Assembly (NCBI GenBank): GCA_028707655.1
Contig: JAQWAN010000020.1
Coordinates: forward strand, 1-14,687
Direction: 5' to 3'
Origin: Bacteroidaceae bacterium
Lineage (GTDB): Bacteria; Bacteroidota; Bacteroidia; Bacteroidales; Bacteroidaceae
Length of the DNA stretch: 14,687 nucleotides
This document shows positions 1 through 7,161 of this stretch, one piece after another; positions within the stretch are counted from its first letter, which is position 1, and every line of letters starts with the position of its first letter. The notes under the pieces are model-generated. The model ran no database searches, was not told where the DNA came from, and saw only the letters and a list, made by a program, of their open reading frames with translations. The position numbers and the translations under genes are program-made.

Positions 1-55
1 AATCTTACTATTACAAAAAGGCGCAAAGAACGAACAAATGGGGGGCTGAAGCCCT

Positions 56-91
56 AAAACAAAAAAGGCTGTAACAGATGTTACAGCCTTT
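56..91 (-). terminator. Rho-independent terminator after rplQ, end of the operon
   Basis: Positions 64-75 pair perfectly with 80-91 around the four-base loop AGAT, giving a 12 bp stem (core GGCTGTAAC). Read on the minus strand, the stem is followed by six T, one G and four T (66 down to 56), the classic intrinsic terminator layout. It begins about 20 nt beyond the rplQ stop codon, so it probably ends the whole ribosomal protein transcript. On the plus strand the stem is followed by a broken T-run (TTTATATTTT), so weaker termination in the other direction is possible. Positions 1-55 hold no gene that I can see. Confidence 0.93.
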
Positions 92-112
92 ATATTTTGA
101 ATCAAGTAATTA

Positions 113-586
113 CTACGCTTCTTCTGTTGCAGCTTCTGGTGCTGCAGCTGGAGTAGTTTTAGTTGATGTAGCTTTCTTAGAACGACGTGTACGTGTTTTC
201 TTAGTAGCTTTTTCAGTCATCATATTTTCATCATAATCTACTAGCTCAATAAAACACATCTCGGCATTATCACCTAAACGGTGTCCTGTACGAATGATAC
301 GTGTGTATCCGCCTGGACGATCTGCAATCTTAAGTGAAATTTCTTTGAATAATTCGGTAACTGCGAATTTATCTTGCAAAAAACTAAATACAACACGACG
401 AGAATTAGTCGTATCATTTTTAGATCTAGTCAATAGAGGCTCTATATATTTCTTAAGAGCTTTAGCCTTAGCTGTAGTCGTAGTGATTCTTTTGTGCATG
501 ATCAAAGAAACCGCCATGTTAGACAACATTGCCTTTCTATGAGTAGCAGTGCGACCCAAGTGGTTAAATTTTTTATTATGTCTCAT
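113..586 (-). CDS. rplQ: 50S ribosomal protein L17 (bL17)
   Basis: L17 is a large-subunit protein located near the polypeptide exit tunnel. The 157-residue product opens with the family signature MRHNKKFNHLGRT and keeps the core up to about residue 118, including the PGGYTRI segment near 91-97 and the closing ELVDY. The rest, about 120-157, is an added tail: first Lys/Arg/Thr-rich, then Ala/Pro/Glu-rich. This makes the protein longer than the roughly 120-130 residues usual in proteobacteria; such tails are common in Bacteroidetes. The gene follows rpoA after 3 nt, the standard alpha-operon ending, and is the last gene before the terminator. No Shine-Dalgarno sequence is visible; the leader is A/T-rich. 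Confidence 0.97.
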   Translation of the reverse strand: MRHNKKFNHLGRTATHRKAMLSNMAVSLIMHKRITTTTAKAKALKKYIEPLLTRSKNDTTNSRRVVFSFLQDKFAVTELFKEISLKIADRPGGYTRIIRTGHRLGDNAEMCFIELVDYDENMMTEKATKKTRTRRSKKATSTKTTPAAAPEAATEEA

Positions 587-589
587 TTT

Positions 590-1582
590 TTATTCTTTAT
601 CTAATTTATATTTAGAGATGTCGGTTCCAAACGATAGATTCAGACTTTCTAGCAAATCATCAAGCTCAGTAAGCGATTTCTTACCAAAATTTCTAAACTT
701 AAGCAAATCAGTTTTATTGAATTGAATCAACTCACCTAATGTCTCTACGTCGGCTGCCTTCAAACAATTGAGGGCACGAACAGAAAGATCCATGTCAATA
801 AGTTTAGTTTTCAATAACTGACGCATATGAAGAACTTCTTCATCAAATTCCTCATTACCATCAATCTCATTGCTCTCCAACATAATCTTCTCGTCAGAAA
901 ATAACATGAAATGATAAATTAAAATTTTTGCGGCATCCTTAAGTGCATCTTTTGGATGTATGGAACCATCCGTAGTAACTTCTAATATAAGTTTCTCATA
1001 ATCCGTCTTTTGCTCAACACGGAAATTCTCAACCTCATATTTTACATTACGTATCGGGGTGTAAATAGAATCAATAGGTAAAGTATTTACATCTGTACAA
1101 TACTCGCGGTTCTCCTCTGAAGGAACATAACCACGACCTTTATTGATCGTTATATCAATTTGAAGCGTAGCTTGTGAATCTAAATGGCAAATAACTAGTT
1201 CAGGATTTAACACTTCAAATCCAATCAAATACTTACCTATATCACCCGCCAAAAATTCACTCGAATTCTCAATCGTAATACTTACTTTCTCATTTTCGAA
1301 TTCTTCTACTACTTGCTTAAATCTTACCTTTTTAAGATTTAAGATGATGTTGGTAACATCCTCCTTAACTCCTGGTATGACAGAAAACTCATGCTCAACA
1401 CCTTCGATCTTTACGGTGGTGATGGCATAACCTTCTAGTGAAGAAAGAAGAATACGACGCAAAGCATTACCAACGGTAATACCGAAACCAGGCTCTAATG
1501 GACGAAATTCGAATTTACCAAACTTCGCATCAGCCTCTAACATCAATACTTTCTCAGGTTTTTGAAATGCTAATATCGCCAT
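590..1582 (-). CDS. rpoA: DNA-directed RNA polymerase subunit alpha
   Basis: The alpha subunit dimerises to scaffold assembly of beta and beta-prime, and its C-terminal domain touches promoter DNA and activators. The 330-residue product has the N-terminal assembly domain (about 1-232), with the conserved GNALRRILLSS segment at 38-48. A very acidic linker follows (about 236-250). The C-terminal helix-hairpin-helix domain spans about 255-320. R269, N272 and the NFGKKSLTEL segment at 298-307 align with the DNA-contacting residues R265, N268 and the N294-S299 region of the E. coli protein. Length is normal. It sits between rpsD and rplQ, its usual place in the alpha operon. No Shine-Dalgarno sequence is seen in the 11-nt gap upstream. 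Confidence 0.98.
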   Translation of the reverse strand: MAILAFQKPEKVLMLEADAKFGKFEFRPLEPGFGITVGNALRRILLSSLEGYAITTVKIEGVEHEFSVIPGVKEDVTNIILNLKKVRFKQVVEEFENEKVSITIENSSEFLAGDIGKYLIGFEVLNPELVICHLDSQATLQIDITINKGRGYVPSEENREYCTDVNTLPIDSIYTPIRNVKYEVENFRVEQKTDYEKLILEVTTDGSIHPKDALKDAAKILIYHFMLFSDEKIMLESNEIDGNEEFDEEVLHMRQLLKTKLIDMDLSVRALNCLKAADVETLGELIQFNKTDLLKFRNFGKKSLTELDDLLESLNLSFGTDISKYKLDKE

Positions 1583-1593
1583 GAAATTAATTA

Positions 1594-2199
1594 TTATTTA
1601 GAGTACAACTCAACGATCAACTGTTCTTTAATATTCTCGGGAATATCTGTTCTCTCTGGAATGTGAAGGAATTTACCAGATTTAGTAGTATCATCCCACT
1701 CCAACCATGGATATTTGCTGTGATTAAATCCAGCTAAAGCATTATCAATAACTTCCAAAGATTTAGATTTCAAACGAACACCTACTATTTGTCCTGGTTT
1801 TACAGAATAAGAAGGGATGTTTACGATCTCTCCATCTACAATGATGTGTCTATGAGACACCAATTGACGAGCTCCAGAACGTGTAGAAGAAATACCTAAA
1901 CGGAATACAACATTATCTAAACGACACTCTAAAGACTGCAATAAGATCTCACCTGTAATTCCATTAGAACTATCGGCTTTTTTGAATAGGTTACGGAATT
2001 GTTTTTCTAATACTCCGTAAGTATATTTTGCTTTTTGCTTCTCAGCAAGCATCACACCATATTCAGATACTTTTTTTCTTCTTGAATTGCCGTGTTGACC
2101 TGGAGGATAATTTTTCTTAGAAAGAACTTTATCAGCTCCAAATATAGCCTCTCCAAATTTACGTGCTATTTTTGATTTTGGTCCAGTATATCTAGCCAT
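1594..2199 (-). CDS. rpsD: 30S ribosomal protein S4 (uS4)
   Basis: S4 is a primary 16S rRNA binder that nucleates assembly of the 30S body and helps form the mRNA entry site. The 201-residue product begins MARYTGPKSKIARKFGE. Its S4 RNA-binding fold covers about residues 91-155, including ECRLDNVVFRLG at 91-102 and the SGARQLVSHRHI stretch. The N-terminal part lacks the CxxC zinc motifs of some S4 proteins; only one cysteine (92) is present, so this is the zinc-free form. The gene has by far the longest untranslated stretch in the operon in front of it (111 nt). That is notable because S4 is the autogenous repressor of the alpha operon in E. coli; whether it is here cannot be told. Confidence 0.97.
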   Translation of the reverse strand: MARYTGPKSKIARKFGEAIFGADKVLSKKNYPPGQHGNSRRKKVSEYGVMLAEKQKAKYTYGVLEKQFRNLFKKADSSNGITGEILLQSLECRLDNVVFRLGISSTRSGARQLVSHRHIIVDGEIVNIPSYSVKPGQIVGVRLKSKSLEVIDNALAGFNHSKYPWLEWDDTTKSGKFLHIPERTDIPENIKEQLIVELYSK

Positions 2200-2236
2200 T
2201 TTATTTTTATTAAATTGTTATTATGAATCTAATGTT

Positions 2237-2278
2237 GTTATAGCCATGACGACATAAATTAAAAATGTAATCCATAAC
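2237..2278 (-). promoter_or_regulatory. Possible leader hairpin in the rpsK-rpsD gap
   Basis: The gap 2200-2310 is the longest in the window. On the minus strand GTTATGG (2278-2272) can pair with CTATAAC (2243-2237) over 7 bp including one G-T wobble. Inside, ACAT can pair with ATGT across an A/T-rich loop, leaving internal bulges. Just after the rpsK stop lies a perfect 16-bp A/T palindrome (2294-2309). I see no convincing Bacteroidetes promoter (TTTG about 19 nt before TAnnTTTG). The pairing is weak and could be chance in such AT-rich DNA; a regulatory role in S4 expression is only inference. Confidence 0.25.
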
Positions 2279-2310
2279 TAAAACGATGACTCATTTAATA
2301 TATATTAAAA

Positions 2311-2700
2311 CTATACTCTCCTTCTTTTTGGAGGACGACAACCATTATGGGGTAATGGAGTTACATCAATAATTTCAGTCACCTCTATTCCAGATGCATG
2401 AATATTTCTGATTGCAGACTCACGACCATTACCTGGTCCTTTAACATAAGCTTTAACTTTTCTTAATCCAAGATCATAAGCTACCTTAGCACAATCTTGT
2501 GCAGCCATTTGAGCTGCGTAAGGAGTATTCTTTTTTGAACCTCTAAATCCCATCTTACCTGCTGAAGACCAAGAAATAACTTGACCTTCACTATTTGCTA
2601 GAGAAACGATGATGTTATTAAAAGATGAATGAACATGAAGTTGTCCGTTTGCATCAATTTTTACATTTCTCTTTTTTGCTGCGACTGTTTTTTTTGCCAT
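2311..2700 (-). CDS. rpsK: 30S ribosomal protein S11 (uS11)
   Basis: S11 sits on the 30S platform, binds 16S rRNA beside S6/S18 and helps shape the mRNA exit region. The 129-residue product shows the family marks: HVHSSFNNIIVSL near residues 22-34, SSAGKMGFRGSKK at about 45-57, PYAAQMAA near 60-67, VKGPGNGRESAIR at about 86-98, and the C-terminal DVTPLPHNGCRPPKRRRV. Length matches the family. The short basic N-terminus (MAKKTVAAKKRNVK) is normal. It lies 11 nt after rpsM and before the unusually long gap to rpsD. The start is the only reasonable ATG for a family-length protein. Confidence 0.98.
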   Translation of the reverse strand: MAKKTVAAKKRNVKIDANGQLHVHSSFNNIIVSLANSEGQVISWSSAGKMGFRGSKKNTPYAAQMAAQDCAKVAYDLGLRKVKAYVKGPGNGRESAIRNIHASGIEVTEIIDVTPLPHNGCRPPKRRRV

Positions 2701-2711
2701 ATCAACAATTA

Positions 2712-3092
2712 TTATTTAGTAGCTTTTTTCTTATTAGCAACTGTTTTCTTTCTTCCCTTACGTGTTCGGGCATTGTTCTTTGTACACTGACCGCGTAAAG
2801 GTAAACCTACACGATGACGAACTCCACGGTAACAACCGATGTCCATTAATCGTTTAATGTTAAGTTGAACTTCAGAACGAAGATCACCCTCTACTTTAAA
2901 ATTTTCTCCGATTATTTCACGAATCTTTGCTGCCTGGTCATCTGTCCAATCTTTTACTTTAAGATCTTTATCAACACCAGCAAGATTTAGAATCTTAACC
3001 GAATTACTGCGTCCAATACCAAATACGTAGGTTAACGCAATCTCACCCCTTTTATTTTGAGGTAAATCTACACCAACTATTCTTATAGCCAT
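2712..3092 (-). CDS. rpsM: 30S ribosomal protein S13 (uS13)
   Basis: S13 forms part of the 30S head, contacts P-site tRNA through its C-terminal tail and makes bridge B1 to the large subunit. The start was placed at the ATG ending at 3092, giving a 126-residue protein with the standard N-terminus MAIRIVGVDLPQNKRGEIAL. An ATG further upstream (3170) would add 26 unconserved residues and run into the end of rpmJ. Visible signatures are YVFGIGRSNSVKIL (helix-two-turn-helix region), CYRGVRHRVGLPLRGQ and the very basic tail with NARTRKGRKK. A 31-nt AT-rich gap separates it from rpmJ; no Shine-Dalgarno sequence is seen. Confidence 0.97.
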   Translation of the reverse strand: MAIRIVGVDLPQNKRGEIALTYVFGIGRSNSVKILNLAGVDKDLKVKDWTDDQAAKIREIIGENFKVEGDLRSEVQLNIKRLMDIGCYRGVRHRVGLPLRGQCTKNNARTRKGRKKTVANKKKATK

Positions 3093-3123
3093 ATACTCAA
3101 TTATTTTTTTAACAAATAAAAAA

Positions 3124-3240
3124 TTATCCTTGACGTTGTTTAAACTTAGGATCCTTTTTATTAATAACATACAAACGGCCTTTACGTCTCACGATCTTGC
3201 ATTCAGGCGTACGTTTTTTTATAGATGCTCTAACTTTCAT
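3124..3240 (-). CDS. rpmJ: 50S ribosomal protein L36 (bL36), zinc-free form
   Basis: L36 is the smallest large-subunit protein and packs against 23S rRNA near the L7/L12 stalk base. The ATG ending at 3240 gives 38 residues beginning MKVRASIKKR and ending KFKQRQG, exactly the family length; a longer reading from 3306 would overlap infA and adds unrelated residues. The zinc-binding set of typical L36 (Cys11, Cys14, Cys27, His33) is reduced to Cys14 only: the others are Thr11, Asn27 and Phe33. It is therefore a C-minus type that should not hold zinc, as I recall is usual in Bacteroidetes. It sits between infA and rpsM, the ancestral alpha-operon position. Confidence 0.96.
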   Translation of the reverse strand: MKVRASIKKRTPECKIVRRKGRLYVINKKDPKFKQRQG

Positions 3241-3250
3241 ATCACTAATA

Positions 3251-3469
3251 TTATTTATATCTAAATACAATTCTCCCCTTAGATAAATCGTAAGGAGACA
3301 TTTCAACTCTTACTCTATCACCTGGTAAAATCTTAATGTAATGCATTCGCATCTTACCAGAGATATGCGCTGTAATTGGATGACCATTCTCTAACTCTAC
3401 TCTAAACATAGCGTTAGATAATGCTTCAAGAATTACACCATCTTGTTCTATTGCAGACTGTTTTGCCAT
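3251..3469 (-). CDS. infA: Translation initiation factor IF-1
   Basis: IF-1 binds the 30S A site during initiation, supporting IF-2 and IF-3 and blocking premature tRNA entry. The 72-residue product is a single OB-fold with the family pattern: MAKQSAIEQDGVILEAL, then ELENGHPITAHISGKMRMHYIKILPGD in two adjoining stretches, then a closing segment with RVEMSPYDLSKGRIVFRYK. Length is exactly that of bacterial IF-1. It lies 3 nt downstream of map and 10 nt upstream of rpmJ, the arrangement map-infA-rpmJ seen in many bacteria. No Shine-Dalgarno sequence is visible, so translation may be coupled to map. Confidence 0.98.
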   Translation of the reverse strand: MAKQSAIEQDGVILEALSNAMFRVELENGHPITAHISGKMRMHYIKILPGDRVRVEMSPYDLSKGRIVFRYK

Positions 3470-3472
3470 ATA

Positions 3473-4270
3473 TTATTTTAATTTATTTCTTAAAACTTCT
3501 TCAACATATTCGAACGTTGAAAGTATCTCCGATTTACCGGCTGCTACAGCAATAGTATGCTCAAAATGAGCGGCGGGTAAGCCATCGACCGTTTTCACTG
3601 TCCAACCATCTTTATCCATAAAGATTTCGCGTTTACCTTGTGTTATCATGGGTTCTATCGAAAGACACAATCCTCGTTTTAACAAAGGACCCGTTCCTCT
3701 TCTACCATAATTTGGTACCTGAGGATCTTCGTGCATATCACGACCAATTCCATGACCTACAAATTCTCTAACAACTCCATAAGACTCCGACTCACAAAAT
3801 TGCTGAATAGTATAACCTATATCACCAATCCTTTTTCCAACAACAGCTGTTTCAATACCTTTCAATAGAGATGCTTCTGTTATTCTTAAAAGCTGCTTAA
3901 CTGTCTCATCTACTTCTCCTACGCAAAAAGTGTAGGCAGAATCGCCACAAAAACCATTCAGTAAAGTTCCACAATCAACAGATACAATATCACCATCCTT
4001 TAGCGGAACATCATTAGGAATGCCATGAACAACTTCATCATTCACTGAAGTACAAAGACTTCCTGTGAAAGGTATTCCTAAATGATTCTTAAAACCTTTG
4101 AAAGTAGGAATTGCACCATTATCTCTAATGAACTCTTCTGCTACTTTATCGAGCTGTATGGTTGTAACACCTGGTTCGATTAATTTTGCAACTTCTGCAA
4201 GTGTTCTGCCAACAAGCTGATTGCTTGCACGAAGTTGCTCAATTTCATCTTCTGTTTTAAGAAAAATCAT
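3473..4270 (-). CDS. map: Type I methionine aminopeptidase
   Basis: This cytosolic metalloenzyme removes the initiator methionine from nascent proteins whose second residue is small, working next to the ribosome exit tunnel. The 265-residue product is a full-length pita-bread fold. The dinuclear metal ligands can be read as D99 and D110 (VSVDCG and CGDSAYTF), H173 (VGHGIGRDMHE), E206 (SIEPMI) and E237 (FEHTIAV). H82 in VVHGIP is the substrate-binding histidine. There is no N-terminal zinc-finger extension, so it is the short bacterial type. It lies 2 nt after secY and 3 nt before infA; adk, found at this spot in Firmicutes, is absent. Confidence 0.97.
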   Translation of the reverse strand: MIFLKTEDEIEQLRASNQLVGRTLAEVAKLIEPGVTTIQLDKVAEEFIRDNGAIPTFKGFKNHLGIPFTGSLCTSVNDEVVHGIPNDVPLKDGDIVSVDCGTLLNGFCGDSAYTFCVGEVDETVKQLLRITEASLLKGIETAVVGKRIGDIGYTIQQFCESESYGVVREFVGHGIGRDMHEDPQVPNYGRRGTGPLLKRGLCLSIEPMITQGKREIFMDKDGWTVKTVDGLPAAHFEHTIAVAAGKSEILSTFEYVEEVLRNKLK

Positions 4271-4272
4271 TC

Positions 4273-5604
4273 TTAATATGCAGAGACGCCTCCAACACGT
4301 CCTTTTATTCTTCCTGAATTCATCAATCCATCATAGTGACGCATCATAAGATGACTCTCTACTTGTTGCAATGTGTCTAACACTACACCAACAAGAATCA
4401 AAAGAGATGTACCACCAAAGAACTGAGCGAAGCCTTCTTTAATACCAAACATTCCGGCAAAAGCTGGAAGAATAGCAATTAAAGCAAGGAATAAAGCACC
4501 AGGCAAAGTAATACGTGACATAATTTCGTCAATATACTCTGTTGTTGCTTTACCAGGCTTGATACCAGGAACAAAACCATTACTTCTCATTAAATCGTCA
4601 CTCATCTGCTTTGGATTAACAGTGATAGCTGTGTAGAAGTATGTAAAAAATACAACCATAACAGCAAATATCACATTGTATAATATACTCGTATGATCTA
4701 CTAAATCACGAGCAACACCACTAGCATTAGCAACTTGAGAGAAACCTATGATTGCAATTGGTATAAACATAATAGCCTGAGCGAAAATGATAGGCATTAC
4801 GTTTGCTGCATTTACTTTCAATGGGATGTATTTTCTAGGGCCTTCATACTGACGGCTCCCTTCTACTCTCTTAACATATTGAACTGGAATTTTACGAGTA
4901 CCTTGTACAAGAAGAATTGCAGCTCCGATTACAAGAAGCAAGAAGATTATTTCAATCAAAAACATCACCAAACCACCTGCACCTGGTGATGCCATTCTTG
5001 CAATAAATTCTTGAAACAATGCTTGAGGAAGGCGTGCAATAATACCAACGAGAATGATAAAAGATACACCGTTACCAATACCCTTGTCTGTGATACGCTC
5101 ACCAAGCCAAAGAACAAACATACTACCTGCAGCCAAAATAATGGTAGAAGTAAGTATGAACAACAGATCGAAAGACTGACCTACTTGCGATTGCAAGTTA
5201 ATCAAATAGGAAGGTGCTTGCAAAAATAAAATAGCAATCGTTAGATAACGAGTATACTGATTTATCTTTGTTCTACCACTTTCTCCCTCGTTCTGTAGAC
5301 GCTGGAAATAAGGCACCGCGATTGCCAATAGTTGGATAACAATAGATGCCGAAATATAAGGCATAATACCCAAAGCAAGAATCGATGCGTGTGAAAAAGC
5401 ACCTCCAGAGAACATATCCAGCAATGACATTAGACCTGTGCTTGTCTGCGCAGATAATTTTGTCAATGAACTAGGATCAATACCTGGCAATACTACATAC
5501 GAACCGAATCTATATATTGCTATAAACAACACAGTGATGAGGATCCTTTGTTTAAGATCCTCAATTTTCCATATATTCTTTAATGTTTCAATCAATTTTT
5601 TCAT
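4273..5604 (-). CDS. secY: Preprotein translocase subunit SecY
   Basis: SecY is the protein-conducting channel of the inner membrane; with SecE and SecG it moves unfolded proteins outward with SecA or inserts membrane proteins from the ribosome. The 443-residue product has the expected pattern of about ten hydrophobic helices. The first lies at about 20-40, and the plug region with FSGGAFSHASILALGIMPYI is at 65-84. The conserved GERITDKGIGNGVSFIIL is at 168-185. Cytoplasmic loops rich in basic residues (near 237-258 and in the GIKPGKATTEYID region) are the ribosome and SecA contacts. Length is normal. It follows rplO by 4 nt, its usual place at the end of the spc block. Confidence 0.97.
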   Translation of the reverse strand: MKKLIETLKNIWKIEDLKQRILITVLFIAIYRFGSYVVLPGIDPSSLTKLSAQTSTGLMSLLDMFSGGAFSHASILALGIMPYISASIVIQLLAIAVPYFQRLQNEGESGRTKINQYTRYLTIAILFLQAPSYLINLQSQVGQSFDLLFILTSTIILAAGSMFVLWLGERITDKGIGNGVSFIILVGIIARLPQALFQEFIARMASPGAGGLVMFLIEIIFLLLVIGAAILLVQGTRKIPVQYVKRVEGSRQYEGPRKYIPLKVNAANVMPIIFAQAIMFIPIAIIGFSQVANASGVARDLVDHTSILYNVIFAVMVVFFTYFYTAITVNPKQMSDDLMRSNGFVPGIKPGKATTEYIDEIMSRITLPGALFLALIAILPAFAGMFGIKEGFAQFFGGTSLLILVGVVLDTLQQVESHLMMRHYDGLMNSGRIKGRVGGVSAY

Positions 5605-5608
5605 TGAA

Positions 5609-6055
5609 TCAGAGTTTTATTGCGTTTCCACCAACAGCTTCAATAGCTGCAATTGCACTCTTTGAGAAAGCGTCAGCTTCCACATCAAGTTTCACAGTCA
5701 AGCTGCCATTATTCAAGACTTTAACTAATTGAGAAGAAGATATGAATCCAGCAGCGATGAAATCGCTTTTAGTAACCTTTGTCAATTGTTTAGCTTCTGC
5801 TAAACCTTGAACAACATCAAGGTTAATACCTTTGTACTCTACTCTATTAATATTATTAAATCCGAATTTAGGAACACGACGTTGTAGTGGCATTTGACCA
5901 CCTTCAAAACCAATCTTCCTGGAATATCCAGATCTTGACTTAGCACCATTATGACCTCTTGTTGAAGTTCCACCTAAACCAGAACCTTGACCACGTCCTA
6001 TACGTTTTCTAGTTTTGATAGAGCCTTCAGCAGGCTTTAAATTACTTAATTTCAT
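5609..6055 (-). CDS. rplO: 50S ribosomal protein L15 (uL15)
   Basis: L15 is a late-assembly large-subunit protein with a long N-terminal extension reaching into 23S rRNA. The 148-residue product shows that Gly/Arg-rich arm (RKRIGRGQGSGLGGTSTRGH, about 17-36), then GFEGGQMPLQRRVPKFGF (about 49-66), and a C-terminal globular half with ITKVTKSD-like and VEADAFSKSAIAAIEAVGG features. Length fits the family. It is separated from rpmD by 31 AT-rich nt and from secY by 4 nt. The upstream stretch shows no Shine-Dalgarno sequence. Confidence 0.97.
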   Translation of the reverse strand: MKLSNLKPAEGSIKTRKRIGRGQGSGLGGTSTRGHNGAKSRSGYSRKIGFEGGQMPLQRRVPKFGFNNINRVEYKGINLDVVQGLAEAKQLTKVTKSDFIAAGFISSSQLVKVLNNGSLTVKLDVEADAFSKSAIAAIEAVGGNAIKL

Positions 6056-6086
6056 ATTGTAATAAATTTTACTTTTGAATGATTAT

Positions 6087-6263
6087 TTATTCAACGATGG
6101 TAACTAAGTGTTTTACCTTTTCTACCATACCAAGAATCGAAGGAGCATCCTCGTGTTCAACCACGCGATTCATTTTACGAAGACCAAGTGCATCCAATGT
6201 TCTCTTTTGAACTGCTGGAGCACCGATTCTACTCTTTACTTGTTTAATCTTTATAGTTGCCAT
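6087..6263 (-). CDS. rpmD: 50S ribosomal protein L30 (uL30)
   Basis: L30 is a small large-subunit protein contacting 23S and 5S rRNA regions. I read it from the ATG ending at 6263 to TAA at 6087-6089: 58 residues starting MATIKIKQVKSRIGAPAVQK, with TLDALGLRKMNRVVEHED following and ending VKHLVTIVE. This is the normal bacterial length and pattern (the short form without the eukaryotic L7-like extension). It sits between rpsE and rplO, the standard spc order. Unlike most genes here it has a clear Shine-Dalgarno sequence, AAAGGAG, ending 6 nt before the ATG and overlapping the end of rpsE. Confidence 0.96.
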   Translation of the reverse strand: MATIKIKQVKSRIGAPAVQKRTLDALGLRKMNRVVEHEDAPSILGMVEKVKHLVTIVE

Positions 6264-6269
6264 AAATAT

Positions 6270-6276
6270 CTCCTTT
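6270..6276 (-). promoter_or_regulatory. Shine-Dalgarno sequence of rpmD
   Basis: On the minus strand AAAGGAG (6276-6270) lies 6 nt before the rpmD ATG and overlaps the rpsE stop codon. Good anti-Shine-Dalgarno matches are rare in front of the other genes of this window, which makes this one stand out and supports the rpmD start. Confidence 0.75.
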
Positions 6277-6790
6277 ATCCTCTAAATACTACATCTAAAC
6301 TAACGCCACGATTTTGTGCAACCATGCGAGCATCTCTCATTTCTGAAAGAGCAAGAACAGTAGCTTTAACTAAATTGTGAGGATTAGAAGATCCTTTCGA
6401 TTTAGCTAGTACATCAGTGACACCTACACTCTCAAGTACAGCACGCATTGCACCACCAGCAACAACTCCAGTACCTGGAGAAGCTGGTTTAATCAATACG
6501 AACGCTCCACCAAAACGAGCTAATTGCTCATGTGGAACAGTACCTTTTAAAACGGGAACTTGAATAAGGTTTTTCTTAGCGGCTTCAACACCTTTTGCAA
6601 TAGCAGCAGCTACTTCACCAGCTTTACCTAAACCCCAACCAATTACACCATTCTCGTTACCAACAACTACAATTGCTGAAAAGCTAAATGTTCTACCACC
6701 TTTAGTTACTTTAGTAACACGATTAATAGAAACAAGTCTATCTTTCAGCTCAATATCGTTAGCTATTTTAACTTTTTTCATTCCTGCCAT
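6275..6790 (-). CDS. rpsE: 30S ribosomal protein S5 (uS5)
   Basis: S5 lies at the 30S body-neck junction, lines the mRNA entry channel with S3 and S4 and affects decoding fidelity. The 171-residue product has the N-terminal double-stranded-RNA-binding-like domain with RVTKVTKGGRTFSFSAIVVVG (two adjoining parts, about 24-44) and GLGKAGEVAAAIAKGVEAAK. The C-terminal domain carries AGGAMRAVLESVGVTDVLAK and SSNPHNLVKAT. The loop region where spectinomycin-resistance changes usually fall (TKGGR) looks wild type. The ATG at 6790 gives a family-typical short N-terminus; a second ATG three codons in is also possible. It is 5 nt from rplR. Confidence 0.97.
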   Translation of the reverse strand: MAGMKKVKIANDIELKDRLVSINRVTKVTKGGRTFSFSAIVVVGNENGVIGWGLGKAGEVAAAIAKGVEAAKKNLIQVPVLKGTVPHEQLARFGGAFVLIKPASPGTGVVAGGAMRAVLESVGVTDVLAKSKGSSNPHNLVKATVLALSEMRDARMVAQNRGVSLDVVFRG

Positions 6791-6795
6791 AATTA

Positions 6796-7140
6796 TTAGA
6801 ATTTAAGACCACCATTACGTGCTGCATCAGCTACTTCCTTAATTCTCCCATGATATAGATACCCATTACGATCAAAAACAACCGCAGTGATACCAGCTTC
6901 TTGCGCTTTTTTCGCAATTAACTCACCCACTTTGACAGCTTTTTCTTTCTTAGATACAGCCTCGCCTAATTTTAGGGAAGAAGCTGAAGCTAATGTAGTA
7001 CCTGTTAAATCATTTATGATTTGAACATACAATTGCTTGTTACTTCTAAATACAGACATACGAGGAATCTCAGTTGTACCTGAGATCTTATTACGTACTC
7101 TATATTTAATTTTTGTTCTTCTTTCTATTTTTGTTGTCAT
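6796..7140 (-). CDS. rplR: 50S ribosomal protein L18 (uL18)
   Basis: L18 brings 5S rRNA into the large subunit, together with L5. The 114-residue product has the basic N-terminus (RRTKIKYRVRNKISGT), the RMSVFRSNKQLYVQIINDL core around 27-45, a KVGELIAKKAQEAGI helix, and the C-terminal signature VVFDRNGYLYHGRIKEVADAAR with GGLKF at the end. Length is typical. It lies 21 nt after rplF and 5 nt before rpsE, as in the classical spc order L6-L18-S5. No Shine-Dalgarno sequence is seen; the leader is A/T-rich. Confidence 0.97.
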   Translation of the reverse strand: MTTKIERRTKIKYRVRNKISGTTEIPRMSVFRSNKQLYVQIINDLTGTTLASASSLKLGEAVSKKEKAVKVGELIAKKAQEAGITAVVFDRNGYLYHGRIKEVADAARNGGLKF

Positions 7141-7161
7141 AATAATATTATTTTATGTAAA

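Noticed and set aside
43..54. Second small hairpin GGGC-TGAA-GCCC beyond the terminator
   Set aside because: Only 4 bp, with no T-run after it on either strand; too weak to call a terminator or element.
2255..2285. Possible Bacteroidetes -7 element (TACATTTT) before rpsD
   Set aside because: It misses the final G of TAnnTTTG and has no TTTG box about 19 nt upstream; in AT-rich DNA this match is expected by chance.
3093..3170. N-terminal extension of rpsM by 26 residues
   Set aside because: The added residues are unlike any S13 and overlap the end of rpmJ; the inner ATG gives the standard MAIRIVGVD start.
3241..3306. N-terminal extension of rpmJ by 22 residues
   Set aside because: It overlaps the 3' end of infA in another frame; L36 proteins are 37-38 residues and begin MKVR.
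4735..5665. Plus-strand open frames of 72-84 codons opposite secY and rplO
   Set aside because: They lie entirely on the reverse of well-conserved genes, have no family resemblance or leader signals, and are what reverse-strand reading of real genes gives.
6108..6380. Plus-strand 90-codon frame across rplO-rpsE
   Set aside because: It covers rpmD, for which the minus strand gives a clear L30 protein with a Shine-Dalgarno sequence; the plus reading has no recognisable features.
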